Shown here: positions 22,538 through 31,898 of the stretch, one piece after another | Numbering within the stretch: the stretch's first letter is position 1 | How the letters are laid out: every line of letters starts with the position of its first letter | From: Zoogloeaceae bacterium | GTDB lineage: Bacteria; Pseudomonadota; Gammaproteobacteria; Burkholderiales; Rhodocyclaceae | Direction of reading: 5' to 3' | Length of the DNA: 64,000 nucleotides | Assembly: GCA_024235635.1 (NCBI GenBank) | Contig: JACKMA010000002.1 | Location: 930,001 to 994,000 of the forward strand | Notes under the pieces: generated by a model | Database searches by the model: none | Seen by the model: the letters and a program-made list of their open reading frames with translations, nothing else | What the model was told of the DNA's origin: nothing | Translations under genes and position numbers: made by a program

Positions 22538-25381
22538 CTATTCGATCGGGGACGAACACAACACCCGAAAACCGACATAGTCGTAGCGGTCGTCCGGAAA
22601 ACTTAGGTGGCGGGCGGACGAGCGCGCGCCGACGGCAAAGCCGCCCCAAGACCCTCCGCGCACCGCCCGTGCGTGGGTGTCATTCGGGCGCACACAGTCC
22701 GACTCGCTGCCATCGAACCCATCCCGCCAAGCCGAGCATGTCCATTCCCAGACGTTGCCGCTCGTGTCGTGCAGACCGAAGCCATTGGCCGGGAACTGCC
22801 CAACCGGGGCGCTTTGCTCGTTGTCCCAGCGGCTGCCGCAGTCACGACAGTTGGCCATCGGCATGGCTTGGCCACCCACACTGTTCCGCAAGTCGTCGCC
22901 CCACGGATAGGCGCTCTCGTTGCCGGCTCGCGCTGCATACTCCCACTCGGCCTCGGTTGGCAGTCGGCAGGACTCGTGGCGGCGTTCTCCAAGCCACTGC
23001 GCATAACCGCGGGCCTCATGCCAATTCACATGGACGACCGGCCGCGCACCACGTCCGCCTTGGGCGGTGGTCGGATACTTCGGCCCGGTGTTGCCCATTC
23101 GGTGCTGCTGCCAGACGTAGTAGTCGTACTCATCGTAGGTGATCTCGTACTTGCCCAGACGAAAGTCCCGGGCGATCTCGGCCCGTGCGCCGGGATAGCC
23201 CCAGTTCGGCCACCGATTCTCCGAGTAGCTTGTGACGAACGCCTCGTCCCGATCGCCCAATTCAATGTCCGCATTCGGCGCTGCGATGTCGACCATCGCG
23301 GGCAGCGGCGCGTAGCCGAGCCGAAAGCGCTGCAGCGTGACAATCGCATCCAGCGGCAGTTCGTGCCGCTTCGTCCAAACATAAGAATCCGCCCCATAGC
23401 CGATCGCTAACAGCGCGGACACCAACAGCGCGCCGCGGGCACGACGGCTCCAGGCAAGGAAGCGCGCCTCGTCCGAGCCGGGCGGCAGGCGCAGCGGCCG
23501 GTACTGACCCAGGCCGATCAGCCCGAGATGCCGCAGCCGACCGAGTCCGCGGCTGCGCTGCCAGCGCTCGCTCTGGAAGCGCAGTTGCTGGCGCACGAGG
23601 TCGCGGTCCCGGTTTTCCTCGATGTAGCGGTAGAGGGTTGGCCAGTAGCCGATGCGCTCGCCGCTGTCCGGATCGCGGCTGCGGGCGCGCAGCAGCGTCT
23701 CGTGGATCAGGTCCACGTAGCGCGCGTCGCCCTCGCTGCTGGTGGTGATCAACCGCAGCACGCCGTTGAGGCCGTTGCCGCCGGGGGCATCGGCGCGGCG
23801 CTCGCCGGCGAGCATCTGCACGACCCGCTCGCCGTCCGCAGCGCGGCCGCCGCCGGCCACCAGCACGGCCTCCTCGCGGCTGACCCGCTGGCGCGTGTGC
23901 CGGCCATCGTCGTTGATGCGGGTCAGGCGCAGCAGCAGTTCCAGCGCCGCCCGATCGCCCTCGGGCACGGCCCGGCCGATGCGTGCCAGCAGCGCGTCGG
24001 CCTCGGCGCTCAGCATGCCGGCGATGCCGTTGCAGGCTCGGTAGCGTTCCCCGGACAGGCGATCGCCCTCGCGTGCCTGCCAAAGCGTGTAGAGCGCATT
24101 CTCGACCAGCGGCAGCGCGCCGATCTCGCCCCGCGCATCTTCCAGGATCGCCGTCGTCACCTCGCCGACATCGAGGTCCGCGAGGCGCGCCGGCGCCTCG
24201 ATGATCTCGCGCAGGCCCTGCTCCGAGATCGTCGGCAGGAAATAGCGTTTGCAGCGATGGTTGACGATCTGCTGCAGGGCCGGCAACTGTTCGAAGCGGT
24301 CGAGAAAATCCGCGCGCACCGTGCTGACCAGGAACAGCGGACATTCCGGGTCCTGCAGCGCGTTGGCCAGTTGGGCTTCGAACCGGCACCGCGGCGCGTC
24401 GTCGGCAAATGTGAACAACTCCTCGAACTGATCGACGACCAGCAGGAACGCGCCGCCCGCCTGTCGGGCGTCGCGCAGCGCGAAGGCCAGCGTCCGCTCG
24501 TCCGCCTCGAGCCGCTGCAATCGGCGCAGCGAATCGCGCTGCGCGGCATCTGCCACCAGCGCCTGCTCGAGCACCTCGGCGAGCTTGGCGAGCGGGTCCC
24601 GGCCCGGCATCATCGGGCCGAGCACCGTCCACTGTTCGACGCCGGTGCGGGCCCACAGCGCACCCTGCTCGATCATCGGCAGCATGCCGGCCTGCACCAG
24701 CGACGACTTGCCGGCGCCGCTGTTGCCTTCGATCTGCAGCCAGCGCTGGTAGGCGCCGCCATCGCCGCCGCTCAGTTCATCTGGGTTGGTCTGCTGCTGG
24801 TCGCCGAGGCAGGCCAGGGCCTCCAGGGTTTCCTGGCGGCGACCGAAGAACAGCCGGGCATCGCCGCGGCCGAAGGCATTGAGGCCGAGAAAGGGACAGC
24901 CCTCGATCGCCGGTGGCGCGTCGAGGCGCACCGTCCGCGCACGGATCGCTTCGACCAATTGCCGTGGCAGCGGCTCGGCCGGCGTCCACCGGGTGCTCTG
25001 GAACAGGGCCACGAACGGTGGCAGCGCATCGGCCGACGCGCCGTCGAGCAGCAGCGGGAAGATCGGGAGGCGCGGCGCGCCCGCTGGCGGCGACAGGTGC
25101 CGTGCAAGCGCCACCTGCACCTCGGCACCGACCCAGCGCTGGATGCCGTCGCGCCCGACCAGGACGACGAAGGCCGAACAGCCCGCCAGCGCCTGTTCGA
25201 GTCGGCTCAGCCAGCGATCGCCGGCACGGATCGCATCCTCGTCGCGAAAGGGCGGCAGGCCGGCCTGCTCGAGCGCCGACGCGAGCGCCCGGCAGGCATC
25301 GCTATCGTTGCGGCTGTAGCTGAGGAACACCAGCTCCGCACCGCCGACCCCGGCGGGGCTCAGGCCATTGGCATCATTCAT
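22538..25381 (-). CDS. TIR-nSTAND-FGE protein, candidate immune effector
   Basis: The protein is 947 aa with three modules. Residues 15-135 are a TIR domain (ELVFLSYSRNDSD, FRDEDAIRAGD) keeping Trp83 and Glu87 in RWVGAE, the position of the catalytic Glu in NAD-cleaving TIRs. Residues 160-560 are an nSTAND1-type P-loop ATPase: FLGLNAFGRGDARLFFGR, Walker A GNSGAGKSS at 219-227, Walker B LLVVDQFEELF, and STVRADFLDRF. A hydrophobic helix lies near 655-675 (GALLVSALLAIGYGA). From about residue 700 to the end is an FGE/SUMF1-like C-type-lectin fold (VNWHEARGYAQWLG, RLPTEAEWEYAARAG, NVWEWT, RGGSW, GFRV). The catalytic Cys pair of true formylglycine enzymes is not apparent, so this is probably a sensor. 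Inference: ligand binding by the lectin fold triggers STAND oligomerisation and TIR NADase activity, as in abortive infection. The gene is solitary and flanked by tRNA-Leu. Confidence 0.9.
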   Translation of the reverse strand: MNDANGLSPAGVGGAELVFLSYSRNDSDACRALASALEQAGLPPFRDEDAIRAGDRWLSRLEQALAGCSAFVVLVGRDGIQRWVGAEVQVALARHLSPPAGAPRLPIFPLLLDGASADALPPFVALFQSTRWTPAEPLPRQLVEAIRARTVRLDAPPAIEGCPFLGLNAFGRGDARLFFGRRQETLEALACLGDQQQTNPDELSGGDGGAYQRWLQIEGNSGAGKSSLVQAGMLPMIEQGALWARTGVEQWTVLGPMMPGRDPLAKLAEVLEQALVADAAQRDSLRRLQRLEADERTLAFALRDARQAGGAFLLVVDQFEELFTFADDAPRCRFEAQLANALQDPECPLFLVSTVRADFLDRFEQLPALQQIVNHRCKRYFLPTISEQGLREIIEAPARLADLDVGEVTTAILEDARGEIGALPLVENALYTLWQAREGDRLSGERYRACNGIAGMLSAEADALLARIGRAVPEGDRAALELLLRLTRINDDGRHTRQRVSREEAVLVAGGGRAADGERVVQMLAGERRADAPGGNGLNGVLRLITTSSEGDARYVDLIHETLLRARSRDPDSGERIGYWPTLYRYIEENRDRDLVRQQLRFQSERWQRSRGLGRLRHLGLIGLGQYRPLRLPPGSDEARFLAWSRRARGALLVSALLAIGYGADSYVWTKRHELPLDAIVTLQRFRLGYAPLPAMVDIAAPNADIELGDRDEAFVTSYSENRWPNWGYPGARAEIARDFRLGKYEITYDEYDYYVWQQHRMGNTGPKYPTTAQGGRGARPVVHVNWHEARGYAQWLGERRHESCRLPTEAEWEYAARAGNESAYPWGDDLRNSVGGQAMPMANCRDCGSRWDNEQSAPVGQFPANGFGLHDTSGNVWEWTCSAWRDGFDGSESDCVRPNDTHARAVRGGSWGGFAVGARSSARHLSFPDDRYDYVGFRVLCSSPIE
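22565..22660 (-). other. Candidate hypervariable (DGR-type) tail of the FGE domain
   Basis: This is the segment from RGGSW to GFR. Aligned by eye to the Asn-rich tail common in FGE-fold targets of diversity-generating retroelements, eleven positions that are usually Asn here read GGC, GGC, TTT, GGC, GCC, CAC, AGT, GAC, TAC, GAC and TAT. All end in C or T, as expected if AAC/AAT template codons were mutated at their adenines. Other codons in the stretch include G/A-ended ones (GCG, TCG, CTA, CCG). No reverse transcriptase or template repeat is in the window. The reference tail is from memory. Confidence 0.35.
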
Positions 25382-25520
25382 GCCGCCATTCTAGAAGCAA
25401 GCGCCGGCGCCGCACATCGGTCGATCAAAGCATGGCCGGCAACACCATGCCGGACAGGCAGGTCGAGAATGCCCGATTCTCGAAACGAAAGAACCACCGC
25501 AGCCATTCTTCTTGTTGGAG

Positions 25521-25602
25521 TGCCCGGGAGAGGACTCGAACCTCCACACCTTGCGGCGCCAGAACCTAAATCTGGTGCGTCTACCAATTTCGCCACCCGG
25601 GC
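25521..25602 (-). tRNA. tRNA-Leu(UAG)
   Basis: The minus strand folds as a type II tRNA: acceptor GCCCGGG/CCCGGGC, D arm GCGAAATTGGTAGACGC, anticodon arm CCAGA-TTTAGGT-TCTGG with anticodon TAG, a long variable arm, and a T arm containing TTCGAGT. CCA is not encoded. It lies 140 bases upstream of the TIR-STAND-FGE gene on the same strand. Confidence 0.95.
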
Positions 25603-25665
25603 CCCGCCGGCCTTGCGCCGGAACTGGCGGCGATTATACCTGTGCAGTGCCGATTGGCGGCGGCG

Positions 25666-26760
25666 CTAGCGGCCCGGCCCGCCGCTGCCGAGCCGCAGCG
25701 CGTCGCCGTAGCCGGTCAGCTCCAGATAGCCGCGGCCGACCGCCCGACCGTCACGCAGCGCGCGCACCGCGCCTTCCCAGTAGATCGCGCCGGTGCTGGC
25801 GCGGCCGTCGAGTTCCTGGTCGTCCATCAGCGGCTCCAGCACCAGCGACGTGCCGTCGACGCCGAGCCGCCACGACACCGGGTAGCGCACGCCGCTGCGC
25901 GGCGAGCGCCAGTGGCGCAGCGCCTCGAACGAGATCGCGTCGAAATCGAGTTCACGCACTTCACCATCGACGGTGCGCAGCGTGCCGAAGCGCCACAGCG
26001 CGCTGCCGTCGGCCCGCCGGATGCGGGCGGCCATCAGCGCCCCGCCATCGTCGAGGTTCAAGCCGAGCCAGTCCCAGCCGACGGCGCCTTCGGGCAGGTA
26101 CTCGCTCGACCATTCGTGGTCGAGCCAGGCCACGCCGCGCACCGGCCGCTGGCGTCCGTCCACGGTCAGCCAGCCACTCACGACAAGGCCGGTCAGGCTG
26201 TAGTAGTAGCTGGCATGCTCGGCCTGCGGCCCCTTGCGGCTGAATCCGTCTTCGCCGTTCCAGGTCGGCGGCAGTCGCGGCTGCAGTCGCAGATCGAAGG
26301 CGAAGCGCTCGCCGCTGGCGCGGGCGACGATGCCGCCGTCCGCCTGGTCGGCCAGGCGCCAATCGCCGATCCACGCCTGCATGGGGCCCTCGGCAGCACC
26401 CGCCAGCGCGCCGGAGGCGCGCGCCCGGCGCTCGGCGTGCAGCAAATGGCCCACCGATGGATCGGACACCGCGGCGTGGGCGCTGATCAACTGGGCCGGC
26501 GAAAAGCGGCCGGGCCGGTCTTCGCCGATGCCGGTACGCAGCCGGAAGAAGGTCAACTGGAAGCCGCGCGACGCACCGTCGTCGTCGTCCAGCCAGCCGG
26601 TCACGTACCACCACTCGATGCGATGGGCAGGATGGGCGCCGGCGTCCGCCGGCAGGCTCAGCGCCCGACCGGGCGTCACCGGCGCGTAGTCCGTGGCCGC
26701 GACCGGCGCAACCGCGATCCAGGGCAACAGAAGCCACAGCAGCCACGACCTGCGGCGCAT
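25666..26760 (-). CDS. AttH/CrtC-like lipocalin-fold secreted protein
   Basis: The protein is 364 aa with a signal peptide (MRRRSWLLWLLLPWIAVAPV). HRIEWWYVTGWL, DWRLA, GFSRKGP, SYYYSLTGLVVSGWL, VAWLDHEWSS and WDWLGLNLDDG are the hallmarks of the AttH/carotenoid-1,2-hydratase-like double-lipocalin family. It starts directly after the permease stop (adjacent codons), so it is the third gene of an exporter operon. The Agrobacterium AttEFGH arrangement (ATPase, permease, AttH) matches. It probably receives or binds a hydrophobic ligand in the periplasm (inference). Confidence 0.85.
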   Translation of the reverse strand: MRRRSWLLWLLLPWIAVAPVAATDYAPVTPGRALSLPADAGAHPAHRIEWWYVTGWLDDDDGASRGFQLTFFRLRTGIGEDRPGRFSPAQLISAHAAVSDPSVGHLLHAERRARASGALAGAAEGPMQAWIGDWRLADQADGGIVARASGERFAFDLRLQPRLPPTWNGEDGFSRKGPQAEHASYYYSLTGLVVSGWLTVDGRQRPVRGVAWLDHEWSSEYLPEGAVGWDWLGLNLDDGGALMAARIRRADGSALWRFGTLRTVDGEVRELDFDAISFEALRHWRSPRSGVRYPVSWRLGVDGTSLVLEPLMDDQELDGRASTGAIYWEGAVRALRDGRAVGRGYLELTGYGDALRLGSGGPGR

Positions 26761-29253
26761 CTACCAGTCCTCGCTCACCGCCCGCACGGCGCTGTCGGAC
26801 ATCGCCAGGCGGCCGGCGAGCACCGCCGCCAGCGCCGCGAGGGCGACGATGGCGACGACGAAGAGGGCCAGCGACGGCCACGGCACGCGGTAGTCCATGC
26901 TCCAGTGAAAGCTCTGGCGATTGACCACCTCGACCAGCACCAGCGCGATCGCGCCGCCGACGAAGATGCCGCCGAGGGCACCGCTGGCCGCGGTCAGGCC
27001 GCCTTCGGTGGCGATCATCGCGGCGATCTGGCGGCGCGTCAGGCCGAGGTGACGCAGCATGCCGAATTCGCGCCGGCGGGCGGCGGCCATCGCGCCGAAA
27101 CTGGCGGCGATGCCGGCCAGCCCGATCACCACCGCGGCCGCTTCGAGCAGGTAGGTGACGGCAAAGCTGCGATCGAAGATCTGCAGGCTCCGGCGGCGGA
27201 TCTCGCCCGGGCTGGCGATGCCTAGGCCGCCATTCGGAAACGCTGCCGCGATCGCCACGGCGATCTCGTCGACACCCACGCCCGGCGCCAGATGCAGCGC
27301 AGCGTTGCTGGCCAGATCGTCGCCGGTCAGAGCCCGGTAGCGCTCGAGCGGAATCACCAGCGCCCCACCCTGGCGCGCATAGTCGCGCCACACCCCGGCC
27401 ACCGTGAAGCGATGCCCGCGGCCGGCCAGCGGCACCGTCAGTGCGTCGCCCGGGGCCAGCCCGAGCAGGTCGACGAGGGCCTCGGAAATCCAGACCGGAT
27501 CGTCGACGACGCGATGTTCGCCGACCAGTGGCAACTCGTCGCCGTCGGCCGGGAGCGTGCGCGCGATCAGGGCCACCGGCCCCAGTGCCGGATCGAGGAT
27601 CAGCCGGTCGTAGCGCAGGAAATCCACCGCGGCGACGCCGGGCATGTCGGCCAGCCGCTGCTGCAGCGTTGGCGTGAGATGGGCAGCCTGGTTGCGTTCG
27701 GCAGCACGGACGTAGAGTTCCGCCGGCAGCACCTTGGCCAGCCACCGGTCGACCGAATCGCGGAACGACGCCACCATCACCGCCATCGCGATCGCCAGCG
27801 CGGTACTCGCCAGCACGCCGGCGGCGGCCACCACCACCTGCCCGGGCACGGCCTGCAGGCGGGCGCGGGCGAGGCCGACCGCCACCGGCAAGCGCGGACA
27901 CGCAGCCGCAACGACACCGGCCAGCGGCGCCAGCGTCAGTACGCCACCGGCCAGCAGCAGCGCCACCGCGACGTAGCCGCCGAGCGGAATGCCGGCGACC
28001 GGCGGACACAGGCAGGCGACGACGGCCAGCGACAGGCACGCCGGGCCGGACCAGCGCGCGCCGGAGCCAACCGTCAGCGGATCGCCCGCCCCCGCCTTCA
28101 ACGCAGCGGCCGGGGCGATCGCGCGGGCCCGCCGCGCAGGCAGCCAGGCACCGGCGACGCCGGCCGCCACGCCGAGGGCGAGGAAGCCGATCAGCGGCCC
28201 AGGCGACAGTTCGAGTCCGGGCGCGATGCCCTCGAAGTAGCCGGCGCCGAGGTCGCCGCCGAACCAGTCGAGCACGGCCAGCGCGAAGGCGAGGCCGAGC
28301 GCGCAACCGAGCACGCCACCGGCCAGCCCGAGCACCGCCCCCTCGCCCAGCAGCCAGCCGGCGAGACGACGGCGGCCGAGACCGATCGCGCGCAGGAAGG
28401 CAAACTCTGCGCGGCGACGGGCAATCGACAAGGCCTGGGTCGAAAACACCAGGAATCCGCCGCACAGCAGCGCAATCACCGCCAGCATCGTCAGGTTGAC
28501 GCGATAGGCGCGCGACAGCCCGGCTGCGCGCGCCACCGTGGCCTCCGGCGTGATCGCGACGACGCCGGCCGGCAGCAGCGGCGCCAGCGCGCGCACCGCC
28601 GCCTCGGCGCTGGCCCCGGGCTTCAGCCTCAGGTCCACCCGCGACAGCCGGCCGGCCATGCCGAAACGCTGCTGGGCGACGTCGATGTCGACCACCGCGA
28701 TGGCCTCGCCGCCGGCACCCGGCACGCGGCCGATCACGGTGAGTTCGATCGGCCCGGACGACGACGTCAGCGCCAGCCGGTCGCCCTCGGCGAGCCCGAG
28801 TTGCGCCGCCAGGGCGGGCGACAGGAAAACCCCGCCCGGGTCGAAGGCGGCGAAGGCGTCGTCGGCGCGGTCGCCACCGGGTCGCGGCATCAGCGCGGGC
28901 TGCACCGCACCCACTCGCAGGGCGTCGACGCCGAGCAGCCGCAGCGCGGTGTCCTTGCCGACGACGCCGGCCTCGATGTCCACCACCGGGCTGGCGTCGG
29001 CCACCGACCCATGCAGCGCCACGGTCTCGTACAAGGCATCGTCGAAGCCGCTTGCCGGACCGGTCAGGCGCAGGTCGGCCTCGCCGGCCAGCGTGCGGAT
29101 GCCGCGCCCGAACTCGGCCAGCGCGGCGCCGTTGATCAGATGGACGGCCAGCCCGAGTGCGACCCCGAGTGCGATCGCCATCACCGACAGCGCACTCGCC
29201 GCCCGCCGCCGCAGCAGCCCACCGATGAATACGGCGGCGAGGCCCTGCTTCAC
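26761..29253 (-). CDS. FtsX/MacB-type ABC transporter permease
   Basis: The protein is 830 aa, the size of the double-FtsX permeases (LolE/AttF-G type). It starts at a GTG inside the ATPase stop (GTGA overlap). The order is one N-terminal helix, a large periplasmic domain, three helices (LTMLAVIALLCGGFLVFSTQ and the following pair), a central helical bundle, a second periplasmic domain and three C-terminal helices ending near VNRQSFHWSMDYRVPWPSLA. It would work as a mechanotransmission-type ABC complex, moving or extracting a lipid-like substrate with the flanking ATPase and lipocalin. Confidence 0.9.
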   Translation of the reverse strand: MKQGLAAVFIGGLLRRRAASALSVMAIALGVALGLAVHLINGAALAEFGRGIRTLAGEADLRLTGPASGFDDALYETVALHGSVADASPVVDIEAGVVGKDTALRLLGVDALRVGAVQPALMPRPGGDRADDAFAAFDPGGVFLSPALAAQLGLAEGDRLALTSSSGPIELTVIGRVPGAGGEAIAVVDIDVAQQRFGMAGRLSRVDLRLKPGASAEAAVRALAPLLPAGVVAITPEATVARAAGLSRAYRVNLTMLAVIALLCGGFLVFSTQALSIARRRAEFAFLRAIGLGRRRLAGWLLGEGAVLGLAGGVLGCALGLAFALAVLDWFGGDLGAGYFEGIAPGLELSPGPLIGFLALGVAAGVAGAWLPARRARAIAPAAALKAGAGDPLTVGSGARWSGPACLSLAVVACLCPPVAGIPLGGYVAVALLLAGGVLTLAPLAGVVAAACPRLPVAVGLARARLQAVPGQVVVAAAGVLASTALAIAMAVMVASFRDSVDRWLAKVLPAELYVRAAERNQAAHLTPTLQQRLADMPGVAAVDFLRYDRLILDPALGPVALIARTLPADGDELPLVGEHRVVDDPVWISEALVDLLGLAPGDALTVPLAGRGHRFTVAGVWRDYARQGGALVIPLERYRALTGDDLASNAALHLAPGVGVDEIAVAIAAAFPNGGLGIASPGEIRRRSLQIFDRSFAVTYLLEAAAVVIGLAGIAASFGAMAAARRREFGMLRHLGLTRRQIAAMIATEGGLTAASGALGGIFVGGAIALVLVEVVNRQSFHWSMDYRVPWPSLALFVVAIVALAALAAVLAGRLAMSDSAVRAVSEDW

Positions 29254-29918
29254 GACAGCGGCTCCAGGCGGTCGGCATGCAGTTTCAGCACCCGGTCCGC
29301 CGTGCCAGCGGCTTCCAGCGAATGGGTCACCAGAATGCCGATGGCACCGGCCGACAGCACGTGTTCGCGCAGCAGCGCGAGGATGCCGCTCGCGCGTGCC
29401 GGATCGAGGTTGCCGGTGGGCTCGTCGGCGAGCACCAGCCGCGGGCGATGGACCAGGGCCCGCGCGATCGCGACCCGTTGCAGTTCACCGCCGGACAGCT
29501 CGGCCGGCCAGCCGTGCGTGCGCCCGCCCAGCCCGACCGCATCGAGCATCGCCGCGGCGGCGGCGTCCGCCTCGCGCCCGCGACGACCCTGCAGCCATAG
29601 CGGCAATGCGACGTTGGCGAGCAGATCGAGATGCGGCAGCACGTGGAAGGCCTGGAAGACGAAGCCGAGATGCTCGCGCCGCCAGCGGGTCATCGCCTCG
29701 TCGTCCAGCGTTGTCAGGTCGATACCATCGACCACCACCCGACCCTGGTCCGGACGATCGAGACCAGCCACCAGGTTCAGCAGCGTCGACTTGCCGACGC
29801 CGGATTCGCCGACCACCGCGACGTAGCTGCCGGGCGGCAGGCTGAGCGAGATGCGGTCGAGCACGATGCGGCTGCCGGGGCCGCCGAATCGCCGGCTGAG
29901 ATTGGAGATGTCGAGCAT
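29250..29918 (-). CDS. ABC transporter ATP-binding subunit (LolD/MacB-like)
   Basis: The protein is 222 aa. Walker A is GESGVGKST, the Q loop is in FVFQAFHVLPHLDLLANVALP, the signature is ELSGGELQRVAIARAL and Walker B is RLVLADEPTGNLD. The length and the motif pattern are those of the LolD/MacB/FtsE subfamily that works with FtsX-type permeases. It is the first gene of the three-gene exporter operon, followed by the permease with a 4-base overlap. Confidence 0.95.
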   Translation of the reverse strand: MLDISNLSRRFGGPGSRIVLDRISLSLPPGSYVAVVGESGVGKSTLLNLVAGLDRPDQGRVVVDGIDLTTLDDEAMTRWRREHLGFVFQAFHVLPHLDLLANVALPLWLQGRRGREADAAAAAMLDAVGLGGRTHGWPAELSGGELQRVAIARALVHRPRLVLADEPTGNLDPARASGILALLREHVLSAGAIGILVTHSLEAAGTADRVLKLHADRLEPLS

Positions 29919-29933
29919 CGTGCAATAGACCGT

Positions 29934-30977
29934 TCAGTCCGGCCCGGCGTTCGTGCGCTCGCGGTAGGCGCCGGGGCTGGCGCCGGTCCAGCGGCGGAAG
30001 GCCCGGTGAAAGGCGCTGGCCTCGGCGAAGCCGAGCCGGAAGGCGACGTCGAGCACGCTGTTGCCGGCATCGGCCAGCAATTCGATCGCCAGATCGCGGC
30101 GCAGGGCGTCCTTGATTGCCTGGTAGGGCTGCCCCTCTTCGTCGAGGCGCCGGCGCAGGGTCGACGCCGTGGTTCGCATCGATGTCGCCAGCGCCTGGAA
30201 ATCCGGCCAGTCCTCGGCCGGACCTTCACGCAGGCGGCGTCGCACCCGCGCCGCGAAACTGTGGGGATTGCGATAGCGGACGAGGAAATTGGCCGGTGCC
30301 TCGGTCAGGAATTCCTCCAGATCCTCGGGCCGGCGCTGTATCGGCAGCGCCAGTGCGGCGGCGTCGAACACCAGCCGGGTACAGGCCGCGCCGAAGCGCG
30401 TCTGCTCGCCGAACAGCACGCGATACTCGGCGGCATGGCGTGGCTCGGCCGCGGCGAAATCGAGGCTGGCGATCGGCACCCGGCGATTCACCAGCCAGCA
30501 GGAAAGGCCCAGCAACAGGGTCATCACGGTGCCGTAGGCGAACAACGGCACCTCGCCACGCCGTGCTTCGACCTGCACCACCGCGACGGCACCTTCGCGA
30601 AGCAGCCGGGCGCGCTGGTCATCGAGCACCAGACCGAGAAAGCGGATCTGGCGGCGCAGGGCCTGTTCCAGCGTCGATGAGCCGATCGTGGCGTGGCACA
30701 TCATGCGGAAGCTGCCGCGCCGCATCGGATGGGCGTCGAGGCCGAAGAACTCGTCGTCCATGGCGTCGGCCAAGGTCCGCCACAGGCGGCCGAAACTGGT
30801 CACCGTGACGCGGGCTCTCGACTGTGTCAGGCGCTCCGGCGCGATGCCGGCGTCGATCAGCATCGGCGCGATCGCCAGCCCACGCCCGCGCGCGACCGCC
30901 AGTGCGTCCTCGACGAACTGGATGGCGATGCTGCCACGCCCGTCGAGTCCGGTGCCAGGCCCGATGTCTGCATCCAT
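29934..30977 (-). CDS. AraC-family regulator (OruR-type sensor domain)
   Basis: The product is 347 aa from the ATG at 30977; an upstream ATG at 31016 would add 13 residues. The N-terminal about 210 residues resemble the arabinose-binding-like domain found in OruR/ArgR-type regulators (FGRLWRTLADAMDDEFFGL, MMCHATIGSSTLEQALRR). The C-terminus holds two helix-turn-helix motifs (SMRTTASTLRRRLDEEG and VLDVAFRLGFAEASAFHRAF, then RRWTGASPGAYR). It is divergent from the SDR/acyl-CoA operon, which it most likely controls. The true ligand is unknown. Confidence 0.87.
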   Translation of the reverse strand: MDADIGPGTGLDGRGSIAIQFVEDALAVARGRGLAIAPMLIDAGIAPERLTQSRARVTVTSFGRLWRTLADAMDDEFFGLDAHPMRRGSFRMMCHATIGSSTLEQALRRQIRFLGLVLDDQRARLLREGAVAVVQVEARRGEVPLFAYGTVMTLLLGLSCWLVNRRVPIASLDFAAAEPRHAAEYRVLFGEQTRFGAACTRLVFDAAALALPIQRRPEDLEEFLTEAPANFLVRYRNPHSFAARVRRRLREGPAEDWPDFQALATSMRTTASTLRRRLDEEGQPYQAIKDALRRDLAIELLADAGNSVLDVAFRLGFAEASAFHRAFRRWTGASPGAYRERTNAGPD

Positions 30978-30978
30978 A

Positions 30979-30993
30979 TGGCAAATTCTGCCA
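30979..30993. promoter_or_regulatory. TGGCA-N5-TGCCA inverted repeat by the AraC gene
   Basis: TGGCA-AATTC-TGCCA lies one base before the favoured AraC start at 30977, in the 31 kb divergent promoter gap. A further TGCCA occurs near 31022. It could be an operator or a translation-blocking stem; found by eye. Confidence 0.35.
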
Positions 30994-31080
30994 CTGTCGA
31001 TGGTCGCTGCGGGCATCGCCGTGTGCCAAAGCGCTCGCTAGACTGCAGCCAATTCGAGCCATGGACAGGAGAACAAGCCG

Positions 31081-31848
<768 letters not shown>

Positions 31849-31898
31849 GATCCCGACCCGCCCCCGCAAACCGACAACCCCGAGCCACGGAGACAGAG

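Noticed and set aside
22538..23400. True formylglycine-generating enzyme or EgtB activity for the C-terminal domain
   Set aside because: The active-site cysteine pair and the EgtB iron-His motif are not visible, and there is no sulfatase or ergothioneine gene nearby.
22371..25665. A reverse transcriptase, accessory protein or template repeat for a DGR near the FGE gene
   Set aside because: I looked for YxDD-type motifs and for a second RGGSW-GFR segment in the flanks and found neither; any such element must be elsewhere.
25382..25665. Genomic-island or prophage insertion at tRNA-Leu
   Set aside because: No integrase, no direct repeat of the tRNA 3' end, and no clear composition break were seen around it.
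25961..29278. An 1105-codon open frame on the minus strand overlapping the ABC permease
   Set aside because: It is another phase of the same strand as the permease and reads as Arg/Ala/Gly low-complexity sequence; high GC at third positions keeps shadow frames open. The permease frame has coherent helices and motifs.
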